NCBI GenBank assembly: GCA_963835085.1
Contig: CAWIED010000001.1
Coordinates: forward strand, 744,001-808,000
DNA: 64,000 bases
Origin: JBDIAG01 sp963835085
Lineage (GTDB): Bacteria > Actinomycetota > Actinomycetes > Actinomycetales > CAWJMD01
Direction: 5' to 3'
The translations under genes and the position numbers were made by a program. Positions 1 through 9,051 of the stretch are shown one piece after another; positions within the stretch are counted from its first letter, which is position 1, and each line of letters begins with the position of its first letter. The notes under the pieces were generated by a model. The model was not told the origin of the DNA, ran no database searches, and saw only the letters and a program-made list of their open reading frames with translations.

Positions 1-25
1 GCCGGACCCTCCGACGCCCGAGTGA
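1..25 (+). CDS. Possible 3' end of ruvX (Holliday junction resolvase-like)
   Basis: The reading frame from base 2 gives the tail PDPPTPE and stops with TGA at 23-25, just ahead of mltG. In actinobacteria the gene before mltG is usually ruvX (yqgF). Only seven residues are visible, so the call rests on gene order and on the short proline-rich tail, not on any domain. Confidence 0.3.
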
Positions 26-42
26 GGAGGCGCGCCTCGACG

Positions 43-1401
43 ATGAGCGACCCGTTCGATAACAATCCTCGATCGCCTCGGGACGACGAGAGCTCGCACG
101 CACACAGCGGTGCAGAAGATCTGGGCAACACTGATCTGGGCAACACTGATCTGGGCAACACTGATGAAGAGTTCGACACCGTCGACGAGGGCTCTGCCGA
201 CGACGGTTACGGGGATCATCCGGCGGAGCAGGTGTTCGGCGACCAGTCGTTCGAGTACGGCGAAGATGAGTACGACTACGACGAGGATCACTACGACGAG
301 GGGCCCCCGGTAGTAGGGCCGCCGCTGGTGACTGGCGGCCATGGCAGGCGGCGTCGATGGGTCGGGGCGTTGGTGTTGCTGTTGTGTCTGGTGCTGGTGG
401 GCGGGGCGGCCTATTTCGGAGTCTCACAGGTGCGGCAGGCGATCGGCTCGGTGATGTCGACCAACGGTGACTATCCGGGGCCCGGAACGGGAGAGGCCCA
501 GGTCGTCATCAAAGACGGTGACACGGGCAAGGCCATCGCGACCACGCTGGAGAAGGCGGGCGTCGTCAAGAGCGCAGGTGCCTTTGTGGACGCTCTCAAT
601 ACATCGGCGAACGCCAACTCGCTGCAGCCCGGAACGTACCGGCTGAAGAAGGAGATGAGCGCTGCCGGAGCCTTGGCGTTGCTGGAGAGCCCGCAGGCGC
701 GCATCAACATCATCATCCGCATTCGTGAAGGCCTCTGGAAATCTGAGACATTCGCGGTCATCGCCAAGGAGACCGGCTTCACGCTCGCTCAGCTCGAGGC
801 GGCGGCGAAGGACCCGTCGGTGGGTCTGCCCGCGGCCGCCAACGGTGACCCGGAGGGCTATCTCTTCCCGAACACCTACACCTTCGACCCCGATGTGACG
901 CCGGTGCAGATCCTGCAGAAGCTGGTGGCGCAGTACAACGCGGAGATGGCCAAGGCTGGCGTGCCGGCGGCCAACCAGCGCGACATCCTGATCAGAGCCA
1001 GCCTTATTCAGGCCGAGGCCAGCAACCCGGCCGACTTCGCCAAGGTCGCCACCGTGATCAACAACCGGTTGACCCAGCAGCCCACCGTGCCGCTGGGCTT
1101 CGACACCACGGTGAACTTCGCGGTGCAGAAGCGTGGGTTCGGGCTGACCGCCGCAGACCTGAACGTCAACTCGCCCTACAACACCCGCAAGGTGCCGGGT
1201 CTGCCGCCGGGACCGATCGACTCACCCGGGGCGGCGGCCATCGAGGCCGCGCAAAGCCCTGCGCCGGGCAACTGGCTCTATTTCGTGACGGTGAACCCTG
1301 ACACCGGTGAGACGGTGTTCACGAACAACTACAACGAGTTCCTGGCAGCGAAGAACCAGTTCAACAACTGGTACAAGCAGAACCAGGCAAAGAACGGGTG
1401 A
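43..1401 (+). CDS. mltG: Endolytic murein transglycosylase MltG (YceG-like)
   Basis: Predicted inner-membrane lytic transglycosylase that cleaves nascent peptidoglycan strands. The first 100 or so residues are cytoplasmic, acidic and low in complexity. A basic stretch (GRRRRW) and one membrane helix follow, then the extracellular LysM-like and YceG catalytic parts. The family motif GYLFPNTYTF and the catalytic glutamate, Glu325 in SLIQAEA, are present. ATG at 43 is preferred over GTG at 22 because GAGGAGG (24-30) lies upstream of it and overlaps the GTG. The stop overlaps aroE in a GTGA junction. The acidic head is longer than in E. coli MltG, as is common in actinobacteria. Confidence 0.93.
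   Translation: MSDPFDNNPRSPRDDESSHAHSGAEDLGNTDLGNTDLGNTDEEFDTVDEGSADDGYGDHPAEQVFGDQSFEYGEDEYDYDEDHYDEGPPVVGPPLVTGGHGRRRRWVGALVLLLCLVLVGGAAYFGVSQVRQAIGSVMSTNGDYPGPGTGEAQVVIKDGDTGKAIATTLEKAGVVKSAGAFVDALNTSANANSLQPGTYRLKKEMSAAGALALLESPQARINIIIRIREGLWKSETFAVIAKETGFTLAQLEAAAKDPSVGLPAAANGDPEGYLFPNTYTFDPDVTPVQILQKLVAQYNAEMAKAGVPAANQRDILIRASLIQAEASNPADFAKVATVINNRLTQQPTVPLGFDTTVNFAVQKRGFGLTAADLNVNSPYNTRKVPGLPPGPIDSPGAAAIEAAQSPAPGNWLYFVTVNPDTGETVFTNNYNEFLAAKNQFNNWYKQNQAKNG
118..162 (+). repeat. Three tandem 15-bp in-frame repeats in mltG
   Basis: The unit GATCTGGGCAACACT occurs three times head to tail and encodes DLGNT three times in the acidic cytoplasmic head of MltG. The copies are identical, so a recent slippage-type expansion is likely. 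Confidence 0.9.
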
Positions 1402-2333
1402 GCGTGGTCGCAGACTTCACCACGGCCATCACGGCCGACCATCTAGGAGTAGACGAGGAGCTGCCCGCCGGAGTGCGGCGGGCAGCGGTGATCGGCTCGC
1501 CGATCGCCCACTCGCTCTCGCCGGTGCTGCACCGGGCGGCCTACGCCGCCCTGGGGCTCACGTCGATTCGCTACGACAAGTTCGAGGTGGGCGAGACCGA
1601 TCTCGCGCAGTTCGTAGAGCGACTCGGCCCCGAATGGGCGGGACTCTCGCTCACCATGCCGCTCAAGCGGGTGGTGATACCCCTGCTGGACGAGATCTCG
1701 CCCCTAGCTGAGGCCGTAGGGGCCGTGAACACCCTGATCTTCGGCCCACGTGAGCCCGGCGCCCTGCGCGCGTCACGGCGGGGCGACAATACGGACGTGC
1801 AAGGCATGGTGGGTGCGCTGGGAGATCTAGGCGTGAGCGCCGAGCCGCCCGGCCGCGAGACGGTCGCCCCGGCCGTGGTGCTGGGCGGAGGAGCCACCGC
1901 CGCCTCCACGATGGCCGCGCTTGCGAAGCTGGGCTGGCGGGAAGTGTCGCTCTGCGTGCGCTCGCGCGAGCGGTCTGCCGAAGTGGTGACCGTGGGGGAG
2001 CGGGTGGGGGTGAACGTGCGTGTGGAGCCTCTCGGTTCGGCTGCAGCGCTCATGGCCGAGGCCGCCGTCACTGTGGCGACCGTGCCCGGGGGTGCGTTGG
2101 GCGATCTGGCCGAGCGCCTGGTGGTCGGGACTCGTCCGGACGGTGGGCCCGCTGTCTTGCTTGACGTGATCTATGACCCTTGGCCTACCCCGTTGGCTGC
2201 TGCCTGGCAGCGGCGTGGGGGGTTGGTGGCTTCTGGGTTGGACATGCTGATTCATCAGGCGGTGGATCAGGTGGCCCAGATGACCGGTCGGGTGCCTTCG
2301 GTGGAGGTGCTGCGGGCTGCGGCGGCTCGCTGA
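1398..2333 (+). CDS. aroE: Shikimate dehydrogenase
   Basis: Reduces 3-dehydroshikimate to shikimate with NADPH in the shikimate pathway. The shikimate-binding motif GSPIAHSLSPVLH is near residue 33. The catalytic lysine is in LTMPLK and the catalytic aspartate in GDNTD. A nucleotide-binding loop GGGATAAS and the C-terminal GLDMLIHQA motif complete the fold. The GTG start overlaps the mltG stop by four bases, so the two are translationally coupled. The other shikimate genes (aroC, aroK, aroB) lie 26 kb away, beyond the polysaccharide and pilus loci, which separate an otherwise common aroE-aroC neighbourhood. Confidence 0.93.
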   Translation: MSVVADFTTAITADHLGVDEELPAGVRRAAVIGSPIAHSLSPVLHRAAYAALGLTSIRYDKFEVGETDLAQFVERLGPEWAGLSLTMPLKRVVIPLLDEISPLAEAVGAVNTLIFGPREPGALRASRRGDNTDVQGMVGALGDLGVSAEPPGRETVAPAVVLGGGATAASTMAALAKLGWREVSLCVRSRERSAEVVTVGERVGVNVRVEPLGSAAALMAEAAVTVATVPGGALGDLAERLVVGTRPDGGPAVLLDVIYDPWPTPLAAAWQRRGGLVASGLDMLIHQAVDQVAQMTGRVPSVEVLRAAAAR

Positions 2334-2338
2334 AGGGG

Positions 2339-3208
2339 CTAGCGAGTTAAGGCACGCATCAGTTTTGCCTCCCACGGTCGGTGGTAGAGATCGAAGTACA
2401 GCTGCTTCCCCCGTCGATGGTGCACGCTAGAAGAGCTTGCGGAGGAGCTCTGTCCCTCATAATGAACGACCGGAGCTGATGGCACGACGACGGTCCGCCA
2501 ATTGTGCCGCCTTAGCTCGCGGCCAAGAGCTACATCTTCGAAGTAGAGGAAGAACCGTTCATTGAACCCACCCACTTGTTCCCAAGCCGTGCGTCGGATG
2601 AGAAGGCAGAAGCCGCAGGCCCAGTCTACTGTTACCGTTGCATCTGTCATGCGACCTGCAAGGTACCCGGCAAGCGGGATTGGAATCCGAACCTTGTGAA
2701 GAGCGCGAAGAATCCAATTCATCAAATACCCATGCTTGATAGACATCGGCAAGTATCGAACTGCTATCTCAGTGATTGCACTAGGTTCATCGCCGGATGA
2801 TATCAATGCACTACCGCTAGCAGATCGCATTCCTGCTCCCACGGCGCCCACGTCAGCCTGGGCCAGCTCCTTTACAAGGAGAGCGGCTGTGTTCTCCAAC
2901 ATCCGGGCATCGGGATTTACCAGCAATAGCTCAGAACCACTCTTCGCCTGACGCGCTGCGGCATTTACGGCCGCCCCAAAACCCAAATTGGAGTCATGTT
3001 CAATTATTCGAATGCGACTATCGTTGACACGTCTGGCAAATTCCACAGACCTATCCTGCGAAGCATTGTCCCATACAATAATTTCTATGGGCTCGGCAGG
3101 TATGGAGGCAAGGCACTCCTCGATATGAGCCTCGGAGTTATACGTTACTATTATGCAGGTTAGCTGATTTGGATGGGGTGCGATCGGGGAGTCGGCTTGA
3201 GTATTCAT
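2339..3208 (-). CDS. GT2 glycosyltransferase (rhamnosyltransferase-like)
   Basis: GT-A fold family 2 glycosyltransferase of 289 aa, probably adding a deoxysugar to a surface polysaccharide precursor at the membrane. Seen: IIVTYNS at the N-terminus, the nucleotide-sugar motif VWDNASQD, NLGFGAAVN, the metal-binding LLVNPDARM and a C-terminal FLYFEDVALGREL acceptor-side motif. These are typical of WbbL/RfbN-like enzymes. ATG at 3208 forms an ATGA overlap with the upstream glycosyltransferase and has AAGGAAA just before it, which decides the start. It is the last gene of the cluster and ends five bases from the aroE stop. The sugar donor and acceptor cannot be read from the sequence. Confidence 0.85.
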   Translation of the reverse strand: MNTQADSPIAPHPNQLTCIIVTYNSEAHIEECLASIPAEPIEIIVWDNASQDRSVEFARRVNDSRIRIIEHDSNLGFGAAVNAAARQAKSGSELLLVNPDARMLENTAALLVKELAQADVGAVGAGMRSASGSALISSGDEPSAITEIAVRYLPMSIKHGYLMNWILRALHKVRIPIPLAGYLAGRMTDATVTVDWACGFCLLIRRTAWEQVGGFNERFFLYFEDVALGRELRRHNWRTVVVPSAPVVHYEGQSSSASSSSVHHRRGKQLYFDLYHRPWEAKLMRALTR

Positions 3209-4287
3209 TTCCTTCCTTCGGCGACTTGGCAATAGAGTTGAATATGCGAGCTAGCGGCCTTCTCCCAACCAAATTCATTGGCGCGCGCCAAGCCGCGACG
3301 TATGAGCCTGCTCGGTGTCTGAAGAACGCGTTTGATAGATCTCGCAATGTCGGCTGGGCTTGTTGGGTCAAAATATTCGGCGGCGTCTGCACAGACTTCC
3401 GGCAAAGAGCCACTGCGCGCCACTGCGGTTGGGCAGCCCGACGCCATCGCCTCCAGCGGGGGTAGTCCAAAGCCCTCATAAAGGCTCGGATAGACAAGGC
3501 AGGCGGCCCGTCGATAGAGACGGCACAACTCCTCACGCGAGACGTGGCCAAGCACCTCTACCCCCCGGATTGTGCGCCAGGTGGGGTCAGGGTCGCCGCC
3601 GGTCAATACGAGTCGGAAATCTGGGAAATCGTTTCGAATCAGGGGGAGCGCCTCAAAGAGTCGAGCGTGATTCTTGTGGCGCCAAGAACGGGCGGGATAT
3701 AGAAGAATGCGTTCGCGTTCTCCGCCGTAGAACGAGAAATCAGTTGTGTCGACGCCAAGATGAATGCTGTGAACCTTTTCCTGCGGAACCCCTAGGTTTG
3801 CTATGATGCGATCTCTTGAAAATTCACTATCCGTGACGATAGCGTCGGCCATGCGACCTGCGAAATCATAGGTCGCCTTCCGGTATAAACGCTCAGCTCG
3901 CGAGAAGTTTTCTGGAAGGTCCAAGTGCTGTACATCATGAAGCGTCTGAATATAGAAGGCGCTTCCCGGAAGCGGGGCGGGAACGGTAAATGGGTAGTGA
4001 ACAATGTCAGAACCGGCAATGACCCGGCGACTCAACGGGTCGAAGCATCCAATGATGAGAGAGGATAGACGACCTAGGATCGAAGGAGTTCCGGGAACGG
4101 TCTTAGAGATGTGTGTGGGAATATCAAATCGGTGACCTACATAGCTGCGAGGAGCTATTGCTCTTAGATCAATCTGCGGGTCGCTTGCCAGATGTCGAAA
4201 GAGATATTGAGCGTAGGTTTCAGTGCCGCCCATCCCTGCGGGTACTGCGGTGAGCATCGGGGCCGCGACTTTGATGCGTTCTCTCAT
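3205..4287 (-). CDS. GT4 family glycosyltransferase
   Basis: GT-B fold glycosyltransferase of 360 aa. The C-terminal domain carries SWRHKNHARLFEAL, GHVSREEL and the EX7E donor-binding motif in YEGFGLPPLEAM. The N-terminal domain has the glycine-rich acceptor loop GMGGTETYAQYLF. Such enzymes use activated nucleotide sugars (often mannose or rhamnose) to extend polysaccharides. It overlaps the following GT2 gene by four bases, and the broken flippase ends 76 bases upstream of its start. Base composition is AT-richer than the flanking housekeeping genes. Confidence 0.87.
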   Translation of the reverse strand: MRERIKVAAPMLTAVPAGMGGTETYAQYLFRHLASDPQIDLRAIAPRSYVGHRFDIPTHISKTVPGTPSILGRLSSLIIGCFDPLSRRVIAGSDIVHYPFTVPAPLPGSAFYIQTLHDVQHLDLPENFSRAERLYRKATYDFAGRMADAIVTDSEFSRDRIIANLGVPQEKVHSIHLGVDTTDFSFYGGERERILLYPARSWRHKNHARLFEALPLIRNDFPDFRLVLTGGDPDPTWRTIRGVEVLGHVSREELCRLYRRAACLVYPSLYEGFGLPPLEAMASGCPTAVARSGSLPEVCADAAEYFDPTSPADIARSIKRVLQTPSRLIRRGLARANEFGWEKAASSHIQLYCQVAEGRK

Positions 4288-4363
4288 TACATTAATGTCC
4301 TATGTTGTATATGCCGCGCTTGCGCGTATGAGCCCACTTCTGCCAGGTATCATCTCAATTCGT

Positions 4364-5722
4364 TCAGCGTATTGATGGCCATCGAAGCTGTCGTCTGGCA
4401 TGGGGGGAGATGGATGAAGAGCTGGCTGGTGTCCTAATCACCATCGAATCGTCCGCCTGCGATTGGAGCCAAGATAGACCGCTGTAGACGAAGTAGAGCG
4501 ACCAAGAAACTATCGAGATGCACTCCGAAGCAACGATTAGCCATGGCTGATCGAGTCCAATGGCGAATGTCCAACCAATTGCCGAAGTCGCGAGGCAGGG
4601 TACGGAGTAGCTAAGTTCGCGAGCAGGCCGTCCTATTGCCGTGAATAGCAATGTGATGGGGCCGGTGAGGCAATTGATACCCGACCAAAGAAGAGTTGCA
4701 CCGAACACCAGCCACATTGTTGAAGTGACATGCGGGGCGCCAAAGAAGCCTAGAACACCGAGAAGGAATACATCTCCAAGGGAAACGACCACTACAAAAA
4801 TGGCCCCCATGCGGATCATCCTTTGTGCCAGCGCGGCAAGGGACTGCTTGCCCATGTTTTGACCTTCGGCGACAAACGCCGCCTAGCAGTGAAAGTGTCA
4901 CGACAGCCGGCAGCGAGGCCAGGCGGTTGGCGACATCGAACTGTGGTAGAAAATTGAAAGCGCCTATCGCAGTGAGAATCCAGCGATCGCCTTGGGACAT
5001 GGCCACGCCGATTACCACGGCGACGAATCTAGCCGACGCAAAATTCCGAGCGTCATGAAGCCACAATGCGCCGCGGCACATTGTGCCTGATGATCTGAGA
5101 GCCAGGAGACTCCATACCAAGAACGGAATGACGGACAGAGCGAGTCCCGCAGGTAGAGCTTCGAGGCCAATTTCGTGATCGAGTGCCCACCATGTGATAG
5201 CCAGTTGCAAAGCGGGTTGCCCCAGTAGGACTATCGCCCGCCGCCCAAACTGACCAGTCACCTGGAGGACAGCGCAACTTACGGCAAGCCAGCCTCTCAT
5301 GAGGCAGAAGTCGCACCCGTCAGTGCAAAGAGTGCTTCGGTGTAGCGTAGGGTTATTCCGTACCTACTGGGTCGGATTATTGCCGCGACCAAAGCCATGC
5401 CTATCAACGTAACGATGATGCCGCCGAGGCTTACCATCGTCATGGAACGTCGCACCACTGCGCGAGATATGTACGGTTGGTATCCTTGGGCTAGGATAAA
5501 TGGCATCGCGCCGAGGTCGAGCATGAAGGCCGCGTTTATTAGCGTTGACAGCAAGGCCCAGGGGGCGTATGTCTCAGCCACTAGAGCGTGGCTTCCCAAT
5601 ATGGGCAAGAGCGCCGGTAGGCAACCGCCTAGGAGCACGGGAAGGCCAGTAAGCAGCAAACGCCGCTCAAGTCCGATGGATTCGCTCGACAATGAGGCTA
5701 GAAGCCCGGCTCGTATTCTCAA
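4364..5722 (-). pseudogene. Polysaccharide flippase (Wzx-like), two frameshifts
   Basis: A multi-span exporter of lipid-linked oligosaccharides is readable only across three pieces. The N-terminal part starts at TTG 5722, inside a TTGA overlap with the upstream glycosyltransferase, and ends at a stop at 5297. A shifted middle part (about 5300-4885) contains the flippase-like stretch SQGDRWILTAIGAFNF. The C-terminal part (about 4883-4364) returns to the first frame. The shifts compensate: one base lost (or two gained) near 5300, then one extra G at about 4886. Hydrophobic helices continue through all pieces. It may be a recently inactivated gene or a pair of sequencing errors. Confidence 0.75.
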
Positions 5723-6609
5723 AGGGACCGCCAAATTGCGTCCAGATCTGCCAGTAGTAGCGGTCCGCGCCTTCCCCGTACAACCCCAACCAAGAAACGT
5801 AGGACACGGCGGGCTCGCCACCATCCTCGGGCCACACTGTCACCTTGTGTACGGTAAAAGTGCTCCTCTGCTGCCAACCAACCCATATATCGCCGCGGAT
5901 CGATGCTCTCGTGACCCGCTTCAAATGCGAGGTCATGATGGAGTCGAGACGACAGCGCATGCACCTGCGACTTATTGCTCTGTAGTCTGTGCAACAGTGC
6001 GTGATCAACGTAATCGAGTGTGAAGTCTTTCGGGAATCCGTCGATGTCATCCAATGCAGAGATGCGCACCACCAACCCAGAGTTGAAAGCCAAGACCCTT
6101 CCGGAGAGCAACCCGACTTCGCGGGCTAGGGGCTTCGCACGTAGCCTAGGGGGGCGGTGTGGCGACAACACTCTCGCAGGCGAACACAGCTTGGGGGCAA
6201 GAATATCAACTCGGCTATCGATGCCTGGCTGGGTATCAATCGTTCTCATCACTTCGACGATGTACTCTCTCGTCACCGACGTATCCTGGTCAAGCAGCAT
6301 CAGCCATTCACAATGCTGTTCATGTGCCAACACCCTTGCGTATTCATACGCGACGCTCAAACCGGGATTTCTTGGATCAGCGAGTATCCGAAAATTGCGC
6401 CATGAAGTGACTTGCGCCTCTTCTAGAGATTCCCAACGCGAGTAGCCCTCTCTGCCTGTTGGCGTGTTGTCGAAGATTACTCGGTAAAATCGTCGTGCAA
6501 GGTCGGGCTCTGAATCCAGTACGCTCATCAGCGTCGCAACAGCACAGCTGTTCTCAGGTGTGCGGCGATACAACACGACGACGACCGTAACCGTTGGTTT
6601 CGCTCTCAC
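5719..6609 (-). CDS. GT2 glycosyltransferase (rhamnosyltransferase family)
   Basis: Family 2 glycosyltransferase of 296 aa. It shows VTVVVVLYRR at the N-terminus, IFDNTPTG, NPGLSVAYEYA and the metal-binding LMLLDQDTSV, a DQD variant common in rhamnosyltransferases. The GTG start overlaps the stop of the upstream methyltransferase (GTGA), and its own stop overlaps the TTG start of the flippase, so it sits inside a tightly coupled operon. A role in assembling a repeat unit of a surface polysaccharide is inferred. Confidence 0.85.
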   Translation of the reverse strand: MRAKPTVTVVVVLYRRTPENSCAVATLMSVLDSEPDLARRFYRVIFDNTPTGREGYSRWESLEEAQVTSWRNFRILADPRNPGLSVAYEYARVLAHEQHCEWLMLLDQDTSVTREYIVEVMRTIDTQPGIDSRVDILAPKLCSPARVLSPHRPPRLRAKPLAREVGLLSGRVLAFNSGLVVRISALDDIDGFPKDFTLDYVDHALLHRLQSNKSQVHALSSRLHHDLAFEAGHESIDPRRYMGWLAAEEHFYRTQGDSVARGWWRARRVLRFLVGVVRGRRGPLLLADLDAIWRSL

Positions 6610-7454
6610 AGATGGAGGTCCGCCGGGTTTCGAGCCACTAGGCGTAACAAGTCGAACCTGTCTGGGTCCTTAGGTAACAACTGTTTTGCCCTTATTGAGT
6701 CGCTGAGATAGCAAGCGGCACCCACGGGAATGGAGCGCAATTGTAAGGGCAGGTACGAGGTGCCGCGGTGCGTGGATACACTTACAACTTCGAAGCCACC
6801 CTGGGTGAATAAGTGGCGTAGACTTTTCGGACCATAGTGACAAAGATGGTTTTCTGGATCTAGGGGGCGCCACTTTTCGCGAAAATGTCGAGCGTTTGCG
6901 CTCCGTTCATTGGGTACTTCTGCGAACAAGAATCCACCCGGCTCAAGCAGATTTAGCAGTGTGTGAACCTGCTTATCTGGGTCGGGTAAGTGTTCTAGAA
7001 CGTGCCAAAGGCAAACACACTGGAAGCGACTCTTGGTGTTGGCCAGTTCGTCCAACGACATTGCGGTGATACTCACATTGTTGATATGTGAGGCCGACTT
7101 GGCTGTCGCGGCGGAGGGCTCGATTCCGGTTGCTGCGAGTCCATGCTTGCGTGCTGCGGCCACAAAATACCCGGATGCAGCTCCGATCTCCATCAGAGCG
7201 CGTCCGGCTCCTCCGTTAGCCTTAATCCAGCGAACTCGAACATCCGCCTCACGGCGCCGATTTCTCGGACTTTCATCGTATGGGCCATCGACACCTGGGT
7301 AAGAATCAAAGTACTCAGCGCTGTAGCAGGGTATTGGGGCATTCTTCGACAGGAAACTGCAACCCGCGCATCGTCGATACCCGGTACCGGGGTATTCTAG
7401 CGCCAACGGCATCACCCCACCGCACAAGGGGCAAAGGGCATCGTCCCTCTGCAT
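6606..7454 (-). CDS. Class I SAM-dependent methyltransferase with zinc-ribbon head
   Basis: Predicted methyltransferase of 282 aa. The N-terminus has CPLCGG and CAGCSF, a two-CxxC zinc-knuckle pattern. The SAM-binding motif I is MEIGAASGYFVAAA, followed by CLWHVLEHLPDP. This layout matches methyltransferases in O-antigen-type clusters that modify sugars or cap chains. ATG at 7454 is chosen because a strong AAGGAGGG site lies five bases upstream. The open frame runs further upstream without a better start. Confidence 0.85.
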   Translation of the reverse strand: MQRDDALCPLCGGVMPLALEYPGTGYRRCAGCSFLSKNAPIPCYSAEYFDSYPGVDGPYDESPRNRRREADVRVRWIKANGGAGRALMEIGAASGYFVAAARKHGLAATGIEPSAATAKSASHINNVSITAMSLDELANTKSRFQCVCLWHVLEHLPDPDKQVHTLLNLLEPGGFLFAEVPNERSANARHFREKWRPLDPENHLCHYGPKSLRHLFTQGGFEVVSVSTHRGTSYLPLQLRSIPVGAACYLSDSIRAKQLLPKDPDRFDLLRLVARNPADLHL

Positions 7455-7640
7455 ACGATCCCTCCTTGCTACCGATGTGCCTGGCCCCCGGTGAGCTGGG
7501 TACCCGACGTTGCTATCGGTGTGGCCCGGCGGCGACTTGAGGCTAGTTGTCCAGGATTCTGGGAGTTTGTTCACCCGTTCACCCTTCGGTGGCAAGAGGG
7601 TCATCGTGTACGTGACCACCCTCGGCCTAGTTGGCTCGAG
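7455..7640. other. Intergenic gap in the polysaccharide cluster
   Basis: These 186 bases separate two minus-strand genes and are the longest break in the cluster. Apart from the AAGGAGGG site of the methyltransferase I recognise no element. An internal promoter for the downstream half is possible but not shown. Confidence 0.4.
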
Positions 7641-8489
7641 TCAGGCACATGACCCTGAACGCCGGCCGATAGCCGCCAACCGGTGTGCGCGTGAGGTGGG
7701 GTGCCAGTGGGCGGCCAGCGCGGCTTGGTGCCACCCGTGGGCACGCAACCTCTTTGCCCACGCGTGAAAGAGCGCGTCCTCCTCCTCAAAGCGTGCGCCT
7801 AGCGCGGCCGACTCCGACGACACGCTGCTGCGGTGCCTTCGATACTCGAAGCATTGGGTGTTGTCGTAGGCGAGGCCTGCGCCCTCTAGAACTTGGCGTA
7901 GCTCATGGTCAAGGTCCATGGCAATACGCATGTCCGGATCGAAGCCAAATCTTCGGGCACGCAACGTTTCCCATGCGATTGCGGGGAAATACAGCCAGTT
8001 GCCCAAGAGGAGGGAGGTGGCCAACCGTTGACCTCGAAGGACTCGTGGCGTACGGGGGCGCAGAAGTGCCTTGGTGGTATCAGCCATGGTGCGTGCGCTT
8101 CTTCCCTGGGCGTCGATGACGCGAACACCGGGTTGGATCATGGTGACGTCGGGATGGGTCGCGGCTAGCTGGCGCACCACTGTCACATAGTTCGGTAGCA
8201 GATGGTCGTCCTGACCCATGATGGTCGTCCACCGGCCTCTGCTCAGATGCAAGGCGTGCGCGAAGGTGTTAGAGATCCCCTGATTCATGGCGTGACGGAT
8301 GTAGCGGACCCGAGCATCGTCAATACTCTGGACGAGGCGAGCCGCCCGATCGTCGGGCGAGGCGTCGTCGAGTACAGTGAGCATCCAGTTGCTGTCGCTC
8401 TGGGCCAGGACACTTTGCATGGCTTCGTCGAATAGGCCACCTCCGCGATAGTAGGGGATGATAATTTCGAGAACGGGCTTGATGCTCAC
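7641..8489 (-). CDS. GT2 family glycosyltransferase
   Basis: GT-A glycosyltransferase of about 282 aa. It contains LEIIIPYYRGG, TVLDDASPDD, NQGISNTF and a TIMGQDDHLLPN segment whose GQDD replaces the usual DXD. GTG at 8489 has AAGGGG four bases upstream and places the catalytic domain at the N-terminus. ATG at 8606 in the same frame would add 39 residues without clear homology. It belongs to the minus-strand polysaccharide operon; the donor is unknown. Confidence 0.8.
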   Translation of the reverse strand: MSIKPVLEIIIPYYRGGGLFDEAMQSVLAQSDSNWMLTVLDDASPDDRAARLVQSIDDARVRYIRHAMNQGISNTFAHALHLSRGRWTTIMGQDDHLLPNYVTVVRQLAATHPDVTMIQPGVRVIDAQGRSARTMADTTKALLRPRTPRVLRGQRLATSLLLGNWLYFPAIAWETLRARRFGFDPDMRIAMDLDHELRQVLEGAGLAYDNTQCFEYRRHRSSVSSESAALGARFEEEDALFHAWAKRLRAHGWHQAALAAHWHPTSRAHRLAAIGRRSGSCA

Positions 8490-8643
8490 ATCGCCCCTTG
8501 AGGAGATAGATTGAACACGCAACGGCGAACGCTGGGATTGAGCGAACGTAAATAATGTCGCCGCGATCAGTGGACGTAAGTCCGTGAGTGGCCTGAGAAG
8601 TTGCATTACCCTGGTGCGCTACGTCATTTGAAGGGCGCTTGAA

Positions 8644-9051
8644 TTACAAGGAGTGTGTAGGGAGTGAGTCGGGCGTGTTCTCATCTGAGTCACCTGAACG
8701 ACGATGTGACAGGCTTTCCAACTTTAGTCTGAGTAAGGCAACCTCTTCAGCTAACTGGCGAGTTCTATCCTCGGCTCGGCTCGACTCCCAAGACAGATGC
8801 ATGGTCACACCCAGTAGCAGAATGATCGCTGCGAAAAAGAGGAGATTTACCGGAACTGCCACGTCTGCAGTGCCGGCGGCGAAGCTTAGCAATTGCGGGA
8901 AGACGGAAATCGATCCGACGGCGAGTCCCACGAGGAGCCACAACACAGCATACTTCTCATGAAGTTGACGGCGCCGAAGAAGCTCTGCAACGACCAACAC
9001 GACCGCGGTGGCAGTAACGAGCGACAAGATGTACTGACTGGTTGGAATCAT
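8644..9051 (-). CDS. DUF2304 membrane protein
   Basis: Small membrane protein of 135 aa. It has three hydrophobic helices followed by a cytoplasmic heptad-like tail (EEVALLRLKLESL). LRRRQLHEKYAVLWLLVG is typical of DUF2304, a family usually encoded beside a dolichol-phosphate-mannose-synthase-like GT2. The neighbour fits: the start overlaps the stop of that GT2 in an ATGA junction. A role as partner or membrane anchor of the GT2 is inferred from this recurring pairing. Confidence 0.85.
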   Translation of the reverse strand: MIPTSQYILSLVTATAVVLVVAELLRRRQLHEKYAVLWLLVGLAVGSISVFPQLLSFAAGTADVAVPVNLLFFAAIILLLGVTMHLSWESSRAEDRTRQLAEEVALLRLKLESLSHRRSGDSDENTPDSLPTHSL

